A DNA stretch of 64,000 bases. Source: Nereocystis luetkeana. Lineage: Eukaryota; Sar; Phaeophyceae; Laminariales; Laminariaceae. The stretch lies in NCBI GenBank assembly GCA_031213475.1, contig JARUPZ010000011.1, positions 1,550,001 to 1,614,000 of the forward strand, read 5' to 3'. Made by a program: the position numbers and the translations under genes. A model generated the notes under the pieces. That model was not told the origin of the DNA. It saw only the letters and a program-made list of their open reading frames with translations, and ran no database searches. Shown in pieces: positions 9,900-21,532 of this stretch (its first letter is position 1; every line of letters starts with the position of its first letter).

Positions 9900-12320
9900 C
9901 AAAATTAGCACTTGAAACAAACGAATCACGATCTCCATCATTGCAGCCTTTGGTGGAACGTCGAATACGTCGGCGCGGCGTGGGATCTCAGGGAGGCTTG
10001 ATTAGGCCTGCCGGCGGCTAATTGTACACGCAGGGTAGGCTCCGAGGGCTCGGGTCCGGGTGGGATAAAAAAACAAAGCGGGAGCTGGGAAGGGCGTAAA
10101 CAGGTTGAATGAACCGTGGACCTTTGGTGTATCTCTCAGTCCGTGGACTGCAAGTAGGCGCGCTTCCCAGCACTACCCCCTCAAGACTCAGGACTTGGAC
10201 CATATACCACGGGAAAACGTGAATAGGGTATTGCAGACCAGCGCAACTGGTAGTTTATGCTCGAGAAATGAGCTGCATTATTTTATGGGCCCGTGAACGG
10301 AATAGAGGACAGGGACAATTTTGCCGAGAAATACTCCGACCGTCCGACCGTGACGCGTTTGCTGCATCGTTTATACGTGCCGACACCCGCGCCCGGTATT
10401 ATATGATACTTGCATACCAGGCGCATACGTAACAGCCATGGCCTGTGTGGGTAGGTTGGGTGGCCCAAGAGATCTCCAAGTCAAAGGGGCAACAAGAAAT
10501 GTACGTACGTACTGCCGCGATAATGCAATTCTGACGCGAGAGGGACAACATCGACAGCACAAACGACTACTATTAAAACACCATCGGCCAAACGAAGCAC
10601 TCCTGGGCGAGCGCGGTCGTAAAATCAGCGCTCCAACTGCCGGTGCGAGCAGTAAATCGTGTTCCGCGGCACAAGGCCGACATGGTGCTATAGGTATATA
10701 TGTGCTGCTGCGCGCTGACAGTACGTGATTCATAGACGATTGATATGACCGCACTTGGCATTCTTGTCGTGGGAATGCCTGGGTGCCTCCTCCCCCAATT
10801 CTGTTTTTGCCAATACGCGCACAAAATAATGCACACATTATACGGGTATGCCTGTGAATGTTAATACATACCTGGTATGTGAACAAAAATAATTCAAGCA
10901 TTACACCAGGTACATTACGTGAGTACAGTAAGGACTCGCCAACACGAACAAGCCAGAGAACCTTACTATAGCGACAACCTTGAATAACCTTGACCATAGG
11001 CTATTAATAGTGTATGCCAGGTATATTTTAATAGTAGGATTCAACGTAGCAAACGCCGCTCAACACGAATTTTTAGTCCAAGTTTCTTAGCATCCCCGAA
11101 AAAGTTAATCTTACGTTCTTTTTCTTACACTAGATTAATTCATATTCGCGTGTCTATGCTGTGAATGTACGTCATTTTGGCATCGCTTACTGTTGTAACA
11201 ATATAGCAAAAACACTACCTGGTACGACTATATGATACGCAAGGTGCACGATCACGAGCGCTTGGTACGAGATTAAGCTCACGTAAAGGTCCAGACTCTG
11301 GAGCCTTTCATACGATGTAGGCTGCGTACCGCCAGTTGTGGAAGGCAATCAACATCAAGTTTTTTTCTTACAAGTGTAGCTGAACCTAGAGCTCTCGTGT
11401 CAATTATAGTTACCACCAAGTATCATATGTATCATATGGATATACCTGGTGGCATCGCTTAGCGCGGCAGAAAAAATACTGTAGAATACTCCATGTGTAT
11501 ATTGGTGTACTCGGACGGCCGCACGAAGAGTCCTGGACTCCTGGAGAAGAATAAGTATGAATACTAAATACTATTAATAAGAATAGTTGGTGCGCTTCTG
11601 CACCGGCGCGGGGAGAGTCTAATGAATACTTTGTTTGCCGATAACTGACAGTGCTGTAGAGCTACGGCTACAGCTGGGAGTACAACACCCGACACCGGTT
11701 GCAATTGCATCTCAGTATTCGCGGAGCTGCAAGGTGAAGCGTATGACAGGATCCTCGGAAAGTCAATAGGTACCTGCAAGCAAGCTTACACTTTACCCGT
11801 TAGGCACCCGATAGGGGGGAAAAAAAAAAAAAACGACGGAAACAGCACGACGACTACACCACACCTGGCCGCCGGACTGCGGTACACGACACCCTTAACG
11901 CCCCCAGCTCAACTACACGACACGCGCGCTGCAATCCACAACTCAAACGGCTGATGACATTGATCACAATCGACGGTTCGTGCAGATATTTGTGTGTGCC
12001 ATTTTTTCGGCCGCTCGACCTGCGCCTAAAGAAACGTTCCACGAACAAGCGTACATGACGACTGAACGTCGATGATGGCATTCTTAGGGTCGTTTAAAAC
12101 GACACGTATTCGGCTAAAAAAATGCCAACATAGCCCTTATACCCTGAATCTAAAGAGAACGTCCCACAAAACGTTCCTTTTTCGACTGAAAGCTGATGGA
12201 GACATTCGGAAATATGAAAAATCGTCACGAAAAGCTCCAAACCTTACTATATGCTGGTTCCTGGTAAGCTTTCGGGACCCATGTATAGCACCCGATCGTA
12301 TGACACCAAGGTCAGAAGGA
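9900..12320. other. Longest block without a recognised feature
   Basis: No MITE, SINE or LINE piece is visible. The longest frame is 208 codons on the minus strand (10371-10997); it is overlapped by open frames in other phases and has no motif, so I do not call it. Micro-motifs TACCTGGTA at 10869 and 11216 and TATTAATA near 11004 and 11568 are present. Confidence 0.4.
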
Positions 12321-12324
12321 ACAT

Positions 12325-12386
12325 AACACACCCCGGCGGACGACTTTTGGAGCCGGTTTTCTCGGCAAGGGGGAAGGTGCAAACGC
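12325..12386 (+). repeat. Family G fragment
   Basis: ACACACCCCGGCGGAC followed by CCGGTTTTCTCGG and GGGGGAAGGTGCAA matches the inner part of the copies at 14388 and 50629. Confidence 0.55.
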
Positions 12387-12392
12387 CTACGA

Positions 12393-12442
12393 TTAATAAT
12401 AGACTACTACTATGATACTATCAGTAATAGTCTACTATTAAT
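12393..12442. repeat. AT-rich inverted repeat
   Basis: TTAATAATAGACTACTA and TAGTCTACTATTAATTA pair around a loop of about 15 bp. The arms are built from TAGTCTACT and TATTAAT words that also crowd 45114-45345. Confidence 0.7.
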
Positions 12443-12659
12443 TACAGAATAGTAATAGCGATGCGCCCACGTATGGAATGAGCTCGTCGAAATCCTCCCC
12501 AAGCCCCACCTTCATCGTGTGTGATGTGCCCCCATAGCAACGAACTCAGGCAAACTGCTGACAACGTGCTAAACAAAGGTTTGTGGTTGTTCTCAAGATA
12601 CATTGCAGCGATAAAAACATGATGATAATTTTCAACAATAATAATGGGTTTGGATAAAC

Positions 12660-12714
12660 TCGGCTCGGGAATTCGTTCCAGGGTGCGTGTCACATTATCA
12701 CCCGTGTGATACGG
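12660..12714 (-). repeat. Family G terminal repeat
   Basis: Read on the minus strand, CACACGGGTGATAATGTGACA followed by CCTGGAACGAATTCCCGAG closely follows the left end of the 7536 copy. Confidence 0.6.
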
Positions 12715-12989
12715 TACTGACGTTAATACTATGAATAGTGTGAGCGTGTCATAAATAAGTATCGGAATCGCGCGTGTCGCACAGCTCTGAGCATTTCCGT
12801 GCGGATAAGTACCCTATCTGGCACGACAGCTGTAGTGTGATAGTATGATACTGTAGTACAATAGCCCGGGCAGCTTGATGCGGGCGATGCTGTGCTACAA
12901 TCAAGTCAGTATCGCTTCCGGCAGTTCCCCCCTCTGGACCCTGTTTGGGGCGTTACAGTAGTAGAACATGCGTGATACCACACCACTGA

Positions 12990-13262
12990 CGAGACAGATC
13001 ATCTACAGATCATCCATTCCCACTCAAATGACCTACATCATTCAGGGCAGATCGACCCCCGATCTGTATGGTATGACTCATGTTGCCGGGTGGGAATCGT
13101 ATAATATACACCATCTACAGCAAAACATATTTTGTGTTCTAGACGTGTACGATTAATTTGAATATACAGGTCCTTCACAACATCTGAAAGCGGTGGGCCA
13201 GGGTGGGTTAGGGTCTAGAGTAGATGAGCTACAGCAGTAGATCACGATCTGTCCGACGATAT
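12990..13262 (+). repeat. Family F repeat with matching inverted ends
   Basis: The start GAGACAGATCATCTACAG and the end GATCACGATCTGTCCGAC are inverted. The inner words CTCATGTTGCCGGGTGGGA and CACAACATCTGAAAGCGG correspond to those at 4504. Confidence 0.7.
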
Positions 13263-13468
13263 ATCAAAACGGAGGTAGGTTAGGGATCTAGATGATCTCC
13301 TGTACAGTAGTTTTGTGATATGTCCTATGTTTTGAACATGCCGTTTCTCCGTATGCGCGTGCAGAATATCACATCATTCTGGACGGCAGTATAACGACCG
13401 GTTTGTCTTCAAACTAGTGCCTAAACCGTCTTTACATTTCCGACCAGGAGTGGTATCGCATTATACTA

Positions 13469-13573
13469 TTACGGGGGACCATAGTTAATAGGACCTATGG
13501 TATACATAAAAACCTATATGTTTAACCATTTTTACTAACAATATTTGGTCCTATTAACTATGGTCCCCCGTAA
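13469..13573. mobile_element. Family A MITE
   Basis: A near-perfect 105-bp copy in the orientation opposite to 4975, flanked by CTA and TAG on the two sides (TA duplication). Confidence 0.92.
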
Positions 13574-13663
13574 TAGTAGCATTGTACAAGTACTTGTGAG
13601 TACCGCTATGTACGATACACACGATGCCAGGCGGCCATGCGTGTGTGTACGTGTGCTTTGCTT

Positions 13664-13762
13664 TATACCGTTCTATCTACCCATCGGCATCCAGTACACC
13701 CAGTGTCCGCGCTGATGCTTCGTCTCTGGGAGACACAAGCTTTGTCGTCACAAACTGCGAGA
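13664..13762 (+). repeat. Family H short dispersed repeat
   Basis: TACCGTTCTATCTACCCATC, GGCATCCAGTACACC and AGTGTCCGCGCTGATGCTTC recur in order at 40861 and 41468. Boundaries and nature unknown. Confidence 0.55.
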
Positions 13763-13799
13763 CAGATACATTACCAGGCACATCGCACATCAAGAGATT

Positions 13800-14380
13800 A
13801 GTCAGTGCGGGGATGCACATAAAACAAAACTCCGACACCCCACTACCCATTTTCGAGACCCAGACAGGTGGGGGGGGGGTACTAAAACCCAGTAAAAAAC
13901 ATGAGAAAAGAACATTTTCCGTAACTTGTCCAGAAATCCACCCCCACTGATTTGTTTTTCGTTTTTCGTTTGGACTTTTTTAGGAGCGTGGTGTCTTGTT
14001 CGGTCATTTTGGCATGCACTCCTGGCCAGTGCAAGGCCAACCCAATATATACATATATACACCAGGTACAAAGTAAAGAGAGTCGACTTCGCACAAGGGT
14101 ACACTCGTTGTTCAGGGCTCGATTCTTTTTTAGAACGGAAAGGTTGCCACTACGTTATTAATAGTACGACATACACAGTAGTGCAGGGCACCAAACAAGA
14201 CACAGGAAAGCTGGCACAGGCTGGGAAATTCTTATCTGAGAGACGGTGTTTTTTCCTTCTTCTTATTTTCCTCTAACTAGAAGCCTGAATTTCTTAGTAA
14301 CCTGTTTCTTATTCCATGTCGTGGACAGTACAGTAGTTGCAGTACTGCTGCAGCTGTTGTTGTCGTGGTGATACCGTGGA
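13800..14380. other. Unassigned stretch
   Basis: Holds G8/T-rich runs and a TATTAATA at about 14156. Overlapping open frames of about 100 codons on both strands carry no motif. Confidence 0.4.
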
Positions 14381-14387
14381 CGTAAGA

Positions 14388-14452
14388 TAACGCACACCAT
14401 CGGACAATTTTTCCACGCCGATTTTCTCGAAAACGGAGAGAGTGCAACGCCG
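14388..14452 (+). repeat. Family G fragment
   Basis: CACACCATCGGACAATTTTT and CGATTTTCTCGAAAACGGAG and GTGCAACGCC align to the inner end of family G copies at 12325 and 50629. Confidence 0.5.
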
Positions 14453-14773
14453 AGCGATGTATATGTGTAACATCTTATAGTAAAATGTCGACAGGATCTG
14501 TTCAAAGCCACAACATATTGTGCTAGTGTGTGCCCTAGGCCCTTACGGGATGCTTTGGGGAAACCCGGCTCTGAAAATCGTCGCGGGGAGTGTGTTATAT
14601 TGATTATAGTATATGTACGTTATGTCACTCGTGTTTCACTCTCCATTCGCGGTGAACGATTGATACACTTTGTTCCGCATTTAGCATGTTGGCGTGGAAA
14701 CCAACGGGAGACAGCTCGGCTCCCTGCCTTCTGTCAACACAAGCAGGCCGGATTTAGGCTCTACTTTCAGCGA

Positions 14774-14830
14774 ATGGAGCAGCAGCAGCACCAGCACCAG
14801 CAGCCGCGGCCACAGCAGCTGGCTGCAGCA
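14774..14830 (+). repeat. CAG-rich run
   Basis: AGCAGCAGCAGCACCAGCAC and following CAG-type triplets. They give a glutamine/histidine run in a 109-codon frame (14528-14857) that has no other recognisable feature. Confidence 0.6.
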
Positions 14831-14877
14831 ATACGAACACTCGTAGAGCCATTTTAGAGTTACAGATATTACTAATT

Positions 14878-15223
14878 TTTCGGATATCTCAGCAGGTTCA
14901 TTGCCACCTCTGCTGGGCATGGGGAGCGGGGTTCGACACCCTAGGACTTCAAACACCAAAAAAGCCGTCATACTTTATGTGCCTTTTCGAGAGCGAGAGT
15001 AAGAAAAAATCGACGAAAATCGACGATCGGTGGGAATGCTGAATGAACCCTGTGCGTGACAAAAATAACGCAAGTACATGGGGGAGGGGTGTACTCGATA
15101 TCATGCATGGCCGAAGTCGCATGACAGACACCTGTGACCACGGCTACTGATTGATGATGTCCAGAACGCCGTTGAGGGTAAAACCTCCCATGATGACCTG
15201 GACTTAGTGCTGATGAAAAAAAG
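14878..15223 (+). repeat. tRNA-headed SINE with S2-type tail
   Basis: The head has an A-box-like TATCTCAGCAGGTT (14884) and a B-box GGGGTTCGACACCC about 40 bp later, as in a tRNA. The body carries AAAATCGACGA, GGGAATGCTGAA and GACAAAAATAACGC, then a G-rich stretch with TACTCGATATCATGCATGGC (shared with family D), then GACACCTGTGACCACGGCT and GAGGGTAAAACCTCC, and a short A run. It is a non-autonomous retroposon; transcription by Pol III is inferred from the boxes. It pairs with the copy at 51805. Confidence 0.8.
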
Positions 15224-15225
15224 AG

Positions 15226-15593
15226 TGCCTACGAGTTTACCTGGTACACTCCACCTACCCGAGGTGTAGAGAGAATAGTACACAATTTTTGGGGAAGCAT
15301 CGACAGATAAATGAGATTGCGAAAGATGAGCGCTAATTATTATGCGTACTTAGACTAGTAATAGATTATGGTATTACTGCCTCTGTAGGCTAGACGACGT
15401 ACCTGGTAGATACTCGTACAGACCAAGTATGTTACAGATATCAGGCTTGATATAAGCAACAGTATGGTATTATGGGTACGATATTCGAAAGTATGCTCTC
15501 ACAAATAAGAGTTCACAAAGAGAGATACCTGATACCTGGTACGTACCAGGTAATGCATACTGCTGCTGTACGTACATGTTTGTAGGTACAGTA
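15226..15593. other. Spacer rich in micro-motifs
   Basis: TACCWGGTA occurs at 15238, 15400, 15533 and 15544. No gene. Confidence 0.5.
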
Positions 15594-15594
15594 C

Positions 15595-15804
15595 AGTAGT
15601 GCCGGTCCCTCCCTCCATAGTGCCGGTATGGTACGCGCCAGCCAACAACACCGGCACTATAGCGACAACGGGCACTATAAATCATCACACTATACCACAC
15701 TGGGTACTCGCATCTGTGTGCGGAGCGATTTTACAGGCACTCGAGCGGGCAACCGAGACAGCTCAACCGGCACTATACGAAGAGCGACCACTACGGACAC
15801 CACT
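15595..15804. repeat. Family J inverted-repeat element
   Basis: GGTCCCTCCCTCCATAGTGC at the left is answered by GCACTATACGAAGAGCGACC at the right. Inside are repeated CCGGCACTATAGCGxCAAC words. A family A copy follows at once, as it also does at 49987. Confidence 0.65.
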
Positions 15805-15805
15805 A

Positions 15806-15910
15806 ATACGGGGGACCATAGAAAATAGGACCAAATACTGTAAGGAAAAATAGGTAAATATATTGTTTTTTGTGTGTACCATAGGTCCTATTAACTATGG
15901 TCCCCCGTGA
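15806..15910. mobile_element. Family A MITE
   Basis: Left end worn to TACGGGGGACC after CTAA; right end CCCCCGTGA then TA. The core has AAAAATAGGTAAATATATTG. Confidence 0.88.
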
Positions 15911-15911
15911 T

Positions 15912-17340
15912 ACTTAATTATTATATTATCCCAAAAAACGACCTGTTTTCATTCGTAAAACAAACCGATCAGAAGACGAATCTTAATCTTTGGATTCTGT
16001 CTCCTTCCTCTGTCCAATCCTGAATGCTTGGATTTAAACGTTTAAATATTTCGTATTTGCCTTGTTCCTGAGTTCCCCTGTGCGTGTTGGATATCGTATC
16101 GAAAATTTCGATGTATCGAAATATCTTCGAACTTCCGATATAGTATCATATCGAACATGTTTTACCCTCCCACCTCTGCCACCCGCGTGTTTTTTACAGG
16201 GATGGTATTTAACGGTAGCGGTAATTAATTACCCGAAATTGATACCTGGTAGAGCTCGAGGAAAAAAAAAATCGAGGGAGGATATTCGGCGTGTCCCCCT
16301 TCGCCCCCCACCGAAACCGTCCCATGAATAGCATGGAAACCCCAGTTGTCTTCATGTTCACGCTGTTGAAATGTGGGTACTTGGTTAGTATGTGTAGCAT
16401 TTAACCTGTTTTGGGACCTATACGAAGTATTCATACCTGCTTCTTTTTTTTCGAGGCAACGAAGGCATGGAAAAATAGTGGAAAAATAATAGAAAAAACA
16501 AATGCAACCGGTCAACATGCTTGGGATACATACAGCAGTAGTCGGATTGCCGACAACTGCTACGTAGAGCGAATCAGTAGAAAAGTAAGACCCGAAGGCC
16601 CGAATGAATCGTACAGCAGTCTTACTTACGTAGGCTTCATGCTTCATGCAGTACATGAGCTACCGGGGAGATGGTTTTCTTTGGCCCGGCCTCAAAACGA
16701 ACCCTCACTGCTTGTCCTTGGACGAGCGGAATTAGGGGGGGAATCGGAAAGACCGCAAAAGGTTGTTTCCAGGAAAAATTCCGGTTCTAGCTGGGGAATA
16801 ATACGCATCCCTGGTTGAGTAGGGAGATATTGAACAACAGCTTCAATCTATCAAAATACCGAAAGGGTATCGATAAGTTTTTTAATTTACCGATATCCGA
16901 TATTCGCTACCCAACACTAAATACAGACAGCAGTAGTCCTGGTCTTGCCTGACACCGTGAATCTAACGAGTAACCCCCTTCGCACTCCTCCAGTACACAC
17001 CCGTAGAGAGTTCGTACGAGTACAGAGTACTCGCATCACAGGCGGGTGGCGCTTCCGAAACGACCTAATGATAATGATGTACTCGTACTTGGACAGCAGT
17101 GAGGTCATCTGACATCATCAAGAAGGGCCAATAATACTGGCACAACTGACTCAACAGCAAGAGCAGCCCGAGCACAGCATACATGCCCCCGTTACTGCTC
17201 GTAAAATACCGGATCTACGCACACGGTACAGACAGACAGACCCCTGAGTAACTGCAGGTCATTTCGAAGGCTAACCAGCAGGTACGTTGCGGTACGTACT
17301 GCTGTACGTGCAAGTCTAAAATATCAAATATCGTAAAATA
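15912..17340. other. Unassigned stretch
   Basis: Contains TATCGAAATTT-type palindromic words around 16080-16160 and 16865-16910. Frames up to 143 codons on opposite strands overlap each other and show no motif. Confidence 0.35.
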
Positions 17341-17452
17341 TCGTACTTGTGCTTCGGACGTTCAAGTATCACTCCGAAATGAAAACAAATAACGTGCACA
17401 CTGCGGGCACGCAAGGGCCTCCAACTGCTGTTCGTACAAAGACGATAACACA

Positions 17453-17516
17453 GCAGCAGCAGCAGCAACAACAGCAACAACAACAACAACAACAAAGCAC
17501 AATGCAGCAGCAGCCC
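17453..17516 (+). repeat. (CAG)n/(CAA)n run
   Basis: About 16 consecutive CAG or CAA triplets, then a CAGCAGCAG block. In the 102-codon frame 17349-17657 this is a polyglutamine run; alternating CAG/CAA could reflect a protein constraint, but the rest of the frame is unremarkable. Confidence 0.85.
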
Positions 17517-17844
17517 GCAGTATGTACCTATCTCGGCTCACCCTGGCAAAGCGGAAGGGGTGGAAGCAGAAGCACGCAAACGAGGCGGAGACACAGGCGG
17601 CGGCGGAGGGAGCTCCTCATCTCCCCCGGTTCTTCTCCGATGAGACAGAGTATATGACGAATTCTGCATACTGCTCGCAGGTGCTGTAAACGGGCACGGA
17701 CTGCTGCAGCCCAGCAGCCCAGAGGACGAGGAACGAACACGACAGCGGTAAACAGCAAGCAGCAAACAGCAGAACGTAAACAGCAGAACGTTGCGCGGTC
17801 TTTTCGAGGCTTCGGGGAGCGTGCTCTGCACGATCGACGCTGAG

Positions 17845-18099
17845 AGAGTGGAATTGGTGTAAATCACGAGGAAATAAACGCTTTACCTGAGCGAACACTT
17901 CTCCTCGATCGCGAGGATGAGGCGTGGATGGGTGCAATTTTACGCCTTCCAGAACCAGCAGCTCTCCAGTTTTATGAACATGGCGTGGGGCCAGACGACG
18001 CGCCCCCCCCTTATAAAACGGGTGTGCGCACAGCAGTACTCTGTCAGCGACACGTCGTAGTCGTAGTTGCACAACCAAACAGAACGGGTACACGGTAAA
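17845..18099 (+). CDS. Possible exon or gene fragment, unknown product
   Basis: An open stretch without an initial Met after a stop at 17842, reading among others LPERTLLLDREDEAWMGAIL and LPEPAALQFYEHGVGPDD before a stop near 18097. Its composition is more protein-like than most frames here. However, a 158-codon frame on the opposite strand covers the same DNA and no domain is recognised. It could be a transposon gene, a decayed host exon or chance. It lies just upstream of the next candidate, in a zone without repeats. Confidence 0.2.
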
Positions 18100-18224
18100 A
18101 CTGGTGTTCCATAATAGGTGGAGGGATTTCTAGTAGGGATAAGTATTACGTGAAAATTCAGATTGTTCAAGACTAGTCCATGCCACTGGTCGTGACTTCG
18201 TAGAGATTTATAGACCCTCGAAAA

Positions 18225-18440
18225 TTGATGAATACAGATAACAATCCTCCGGATTCCTTTCCCTACGATCACACGTGGTGGCATAGGTTCGGGCACCCAG
18301 CACTGAATACGCCTCGGGTGAGACAGGTCCGAAGGGACACTGCCGAAAGCAGGAGGGCCGCGATGCTTCGAGCCAAGTCTATCCCGGCGTTCCTGGAGCA
18401 AGCGAATACGGATGGTATGCGGGCAACCATGCTCTTGCAG
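18225..18440 (+). CDS. Possible exon ending at a strong 5' splice site
   Basis: The plus frame from ATG at 18225 reads NTPRVRQVRRDTAESRRAAM and AFLEQANTDGMRATMLLQ, basic and helix-like. At 18438-18445 it meets CAG/GTGAGG, a consensus 5' splice donor, and past it the frame turns low quality. That is what an exon end would look like. No product is recognised. A minus-strand frame (17940-18470) also covers it, so the call is weak. Confidence 0.22.
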
Positions 18441-18539
18441 GTGAGGTTGGTTGGTCTGTCCTGCGGACACATCACTTTCTCCGTTCTATTGGCACCTCCC
18501 TCCCTTTCCCTCCGGTGCCTGTGTCGACAACTATGAATA

Positions 18540-19035
18540 CCACGTCCGTAGGAGGCGCGCGCAGACGAGAACCCCAAGCCAACTCGCGTATCTGTTTCGA
18601 TGTTTGGGTCGGTACTGGGCGTACCATGTTGCCTGTACAAAACTTCAGCTTCCGTTTGTGGTCTGCTGCGTCCGCAGCGAAAGCCGCTCCCCCCCCTAAT
18701 GCTGTTTCGATGAGATGACGGGTGGGTGCAACCAACGTGTTTATCAACTTTTAGCCCATGTTTGGCTCTCTCCTTCGCTCTCGTCCCGGCCGTTTTTAGC
18801 GTGGAACTTGCTAGCTAGTCAAGCAGAGTCAAGAGGCAAGCACAAGAAGAGTGGTAATCGCTTTGAGACGTATCAAAGCGTGTAGCGCCTGGCTCGCTGT
18901 TGGCGGCATGTGTTTGTATTATCCTACTTGACAAGTACCCGCGTACGCGTATCCCACTTCGTCAGATCCATGCAGGCGGTATACTAAACTCTTAATACTA
19001 CGACGATGGTGGCTGCTTGCTGCAGTTGGAACGTT
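18540..19035. other. Unassigned stretch
   Basis: Several overlapping frames below 92 codons, none recognised. If the candidate exon at 18225 is real this would be intronic. Confidence 0.35.
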
Positions 19036-19039
19036 CGAA

Positions 19040-19101
19040 CGTGCAGCAGCAACAACAACAACAACAGCAGCAGCAACAGCAGTAGCAACAGCAACAACAG
19101 C
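19040..19101 (+). repeat. CAG/CAA run
   Basis: About 20 triplets of mixed CAG, CAA and one TAG. It reads as asparagine/serine in the plus frame and as cysteine on the minus strand, so no single coding frame is favoured. Confidence 0.8.
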
Positions 19102-20675
19102 GTGCTCCTCGTACATAGAGTTCTTGTACTGGCTTGTAGCGGAGACTCCTACGGAGTGTGTGTGTCGTCGGCGTCCTCATTAATTTCAAGGAGATATCGG
19201 ACAACTATTTTCGATCACAGATAAAATCACAAGAAGACTCTCCTCGTACATATTCATATTGCATTGGACGACTCGGTGGAGATAATCAACGCCCACATCA
19301 CGATCACGACATTGCATTTGTTGTTGTACGGATCATACTGGTATTTCGTAGATTGTCTTCTCTTGCCCCGAGCAGAGCAACACTACGCGTCGATCGGTGC
19401 GTAAGTACTCGTAGCGCGGTCTTGACAAGATACCTTTACTGTACCACAAAAAAAAAATGTAAAAATAGTGTGAAATAGAATGGGTGGGTGTATACGTCGC
19501 CCCGCCCGCCGGCGACGGGAGGACGGAAAGAGGTTTATTGTTCATTCAGTCTTTTCCCACCCCGCGTCCGTCTGTTATTTACCTGGCATACCTGGTTGCA
19601 CCAGAGTACCAATGTACCGACTGGCGTACCTACTGTGCCTGATGCCAGGTACTCTGATGTCGTATCTGATCGATAGCAACAAGACTATGAATAACGACGG
19701 ACAGCAACAGTGGTGGTGGCCTCGCGGTTTTCGCTTTTTATTCTACAGACTAAAGTCTAAAGTAGAATCAGCATGAACTCCCCTTCTTTATAGCCCGCCA
19801 GGTTGCATACAGCAGTACTGGGGCCAACTCTTGGGGATCCAGGCCATGACTGTTCGAGTCCATGAGCCATGTATGGTTAGCCATAAGGTGGTCTTCTGTC
19901 TACAGCAGTAATAGTAAATACCTGGTATGTACCGCAGGTATTTACCAGTATGGTGATACCGCCGTACACCAGTATAGCAGGTGTCCTGGTAGTACCTAGC
20001 GTACGAGCAGGAGCAGGGAGCAGTAGTAGAGCAGGGCGGTGCGGAGAACAGCACGGGTGAAACGTTGCGACCCTCCTCCTATCTTTCACCCTTCGTTCAA
20101 CCAGCGTTCGCTGCCTTTTACGGTTGAAACTCAATGCATCAAACTATTAATATTGAAATTAAAATTATACAGCAGTAGAGTATTAGTAACTAGCATCAAC
20201 ACAACATGTTCATATATACCACATATTATCGTAGTCTAATAATACCAGGTAAATACAAACCAAAACGTTATTAATATACTACACGAGTAGATCAATTGTT
20301 TTTTTGAGAACGAAGAACGAAGAACGACCATTAGATGGACCGTCTTTGCCCGCCTTTTGTTTTCTCCCGATAATTTATACCATTGTTAATATGCGTTTGT
20401 TAATAGTAGTATTCATTGTCTCTGGTCTGTACTGCTCATCCATGCACATCTAATATCCCCTTCTTTGCGTTTGATTTCATCTCTCTCTATTTCGCCCATT
20501 ATTTTCCTGATGATAACATGATTCAAAATGATAGGCCGACGGCGCACTCCAGGGTTCGGCGGGCGAGGGGATAGACGAGATTCGCGAACAGATCATGGGC
20601 GTGGTTAGCACAGCCATGTGGGGGGAATTCAACGGAGCAGGTGTGACATTATAATTACGAGGAAGATGATGGCCT
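19102..20675. other. Unassigned stretch
   Basis: No gene or large repeat recognised. Micro-motifs TACCTGGTA (19919) and TACCAGGTA (20243), TATTAATA (about 20143 and 20270) and TACAGCAGTA (about 20167). Confidence 0.4.
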
Positions 20676-20677
20676 CT

Positions 20678-20767
20678 CTTAGGACCCCAGTCCCGTTTTG
20701 GGGGCAAACTACTTATATTTAGAGTGCTTTGTCCCCACCTATGGGAGTGCGGTGCTAAAGGGGTTAA
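20678..20767. mobile_element. Family B MITE
   Basis: CCCAGTCCCGTTTTGGGGGC and GTCCCCACCTATGGGAGTGC arms. The left TTAA is lost (CTTAGG); the right end is AAAGGGGTTAA. Confidence 0.82.
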
Positions 20768-21345
20768 GATGGTTCATATTAATATCAATAGTGATACCTG
20801 TCGCGAAAAATCCAACCCACCCCAACCACCAACATACATGACCACAACCTCTTTAGCCTCCGGCTTCTGCAGTCCGCATGTCTGCAATCTGCAGAGGTGC
20901 GTACGCGGTAGAACGGAGCTGAAGCGGCGTGTGTGTGAAAGCGTGCCGGCACTTACGATATTAATACGAGATACGACGATACGACTGTTTGTTGTCCTTT
21001 TACTCTCGAATCGGTACAATACGACTATTGAATTCTACCGCTGTTCTAATTGTGCGAGCCCATCTGCGGAGTCGGTTTGTGGTGCATTATTGATAATAAT
21101 AGTCTACTCAAGTCACTGGGCCCGTGTTTATCCGTCGAAACGCCAAACCTCCTTGTACAATCAATACGTAAGCTACTCGTGAACTACAGCACAGCAGTAG
21201 TATCCGTATTTCCTATCACTCTCGTACTAAAGCACTACTCGTATATATAGATGTTCCTTCTTTATTATTAATAGTTCTTAGTTCACGGCACGGTCGTCAC
21301 GCGGCGCTTATGAACGCTGCTGTTTCATCGTATCCACAGCAGTTC
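20768..21345. other. Unassigned stretch
   Basis: A 152-codon plus frame (20724-21182) starts inside the preceding MITE and has no motif; not called as a gene. Confidence 0.4.
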
Positions 21346-21442
21346 TTAACCCTTTTAGAACCGCAGTCCCGTTTTGGGGACAAACCAGTCAATTTTCAAC
21401 TAGTTTGTCCCCAAAACGGGACTGCGGTTCTAAAGGGCTTAA
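21346..21442. mobile_element. Family B MITE, near-perfect palindrome
   Basis: TTAA CCCTTTTAGAACC at the left and GGTTCTAAAGGGC TTAA at the right, with arms meeting at AACCAGTCAATTTTCAACTAG. It is flanked by TTAA on both sides, the piggyBac-type target. A TATTAATA lies directly after it. Confidence 0.93.
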
Positions 21443-21479
21443 TATTAATAGTAGCTCTGCTCGAAGCCCGGGGGTCTGG

Positions 21480-21532
21480 GCGCCGAAGTGCAGCTGCAGC
21501 AGCTGCAGCAGCAGCGACGGCGGCGGCGGGTG
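21480..21532 (+). repeat. GCA/GCG triplet run
   Basis: GCAGCTGCAGCAGCTGCAGC then GCGACGGCGGCGGCGG. An alanine run in a short plus frame, with no other support for coding. Confidence 0.6.

Noticed and set aside
10371..10997. 208-codon minus-strand frame
   Set aside because: No motif, low-complexity Arg/Ser/Cys content, and overlapping open frames of 96 and 87 codons in other phases. It may be chance in a GC-rich patch; left as unassigned.
13202..13218. Telomere-like GGTTAGGG
   Set aside because: Only one unit in each of two places; no array.
18001..18010. CCWGG sites as methylation targets explaining TACCWGGTA
   Set aside because: CCWGG without the TA flanks is not obviously enriched, and the insertion evidence in family A copies is not explained by a methylation site.
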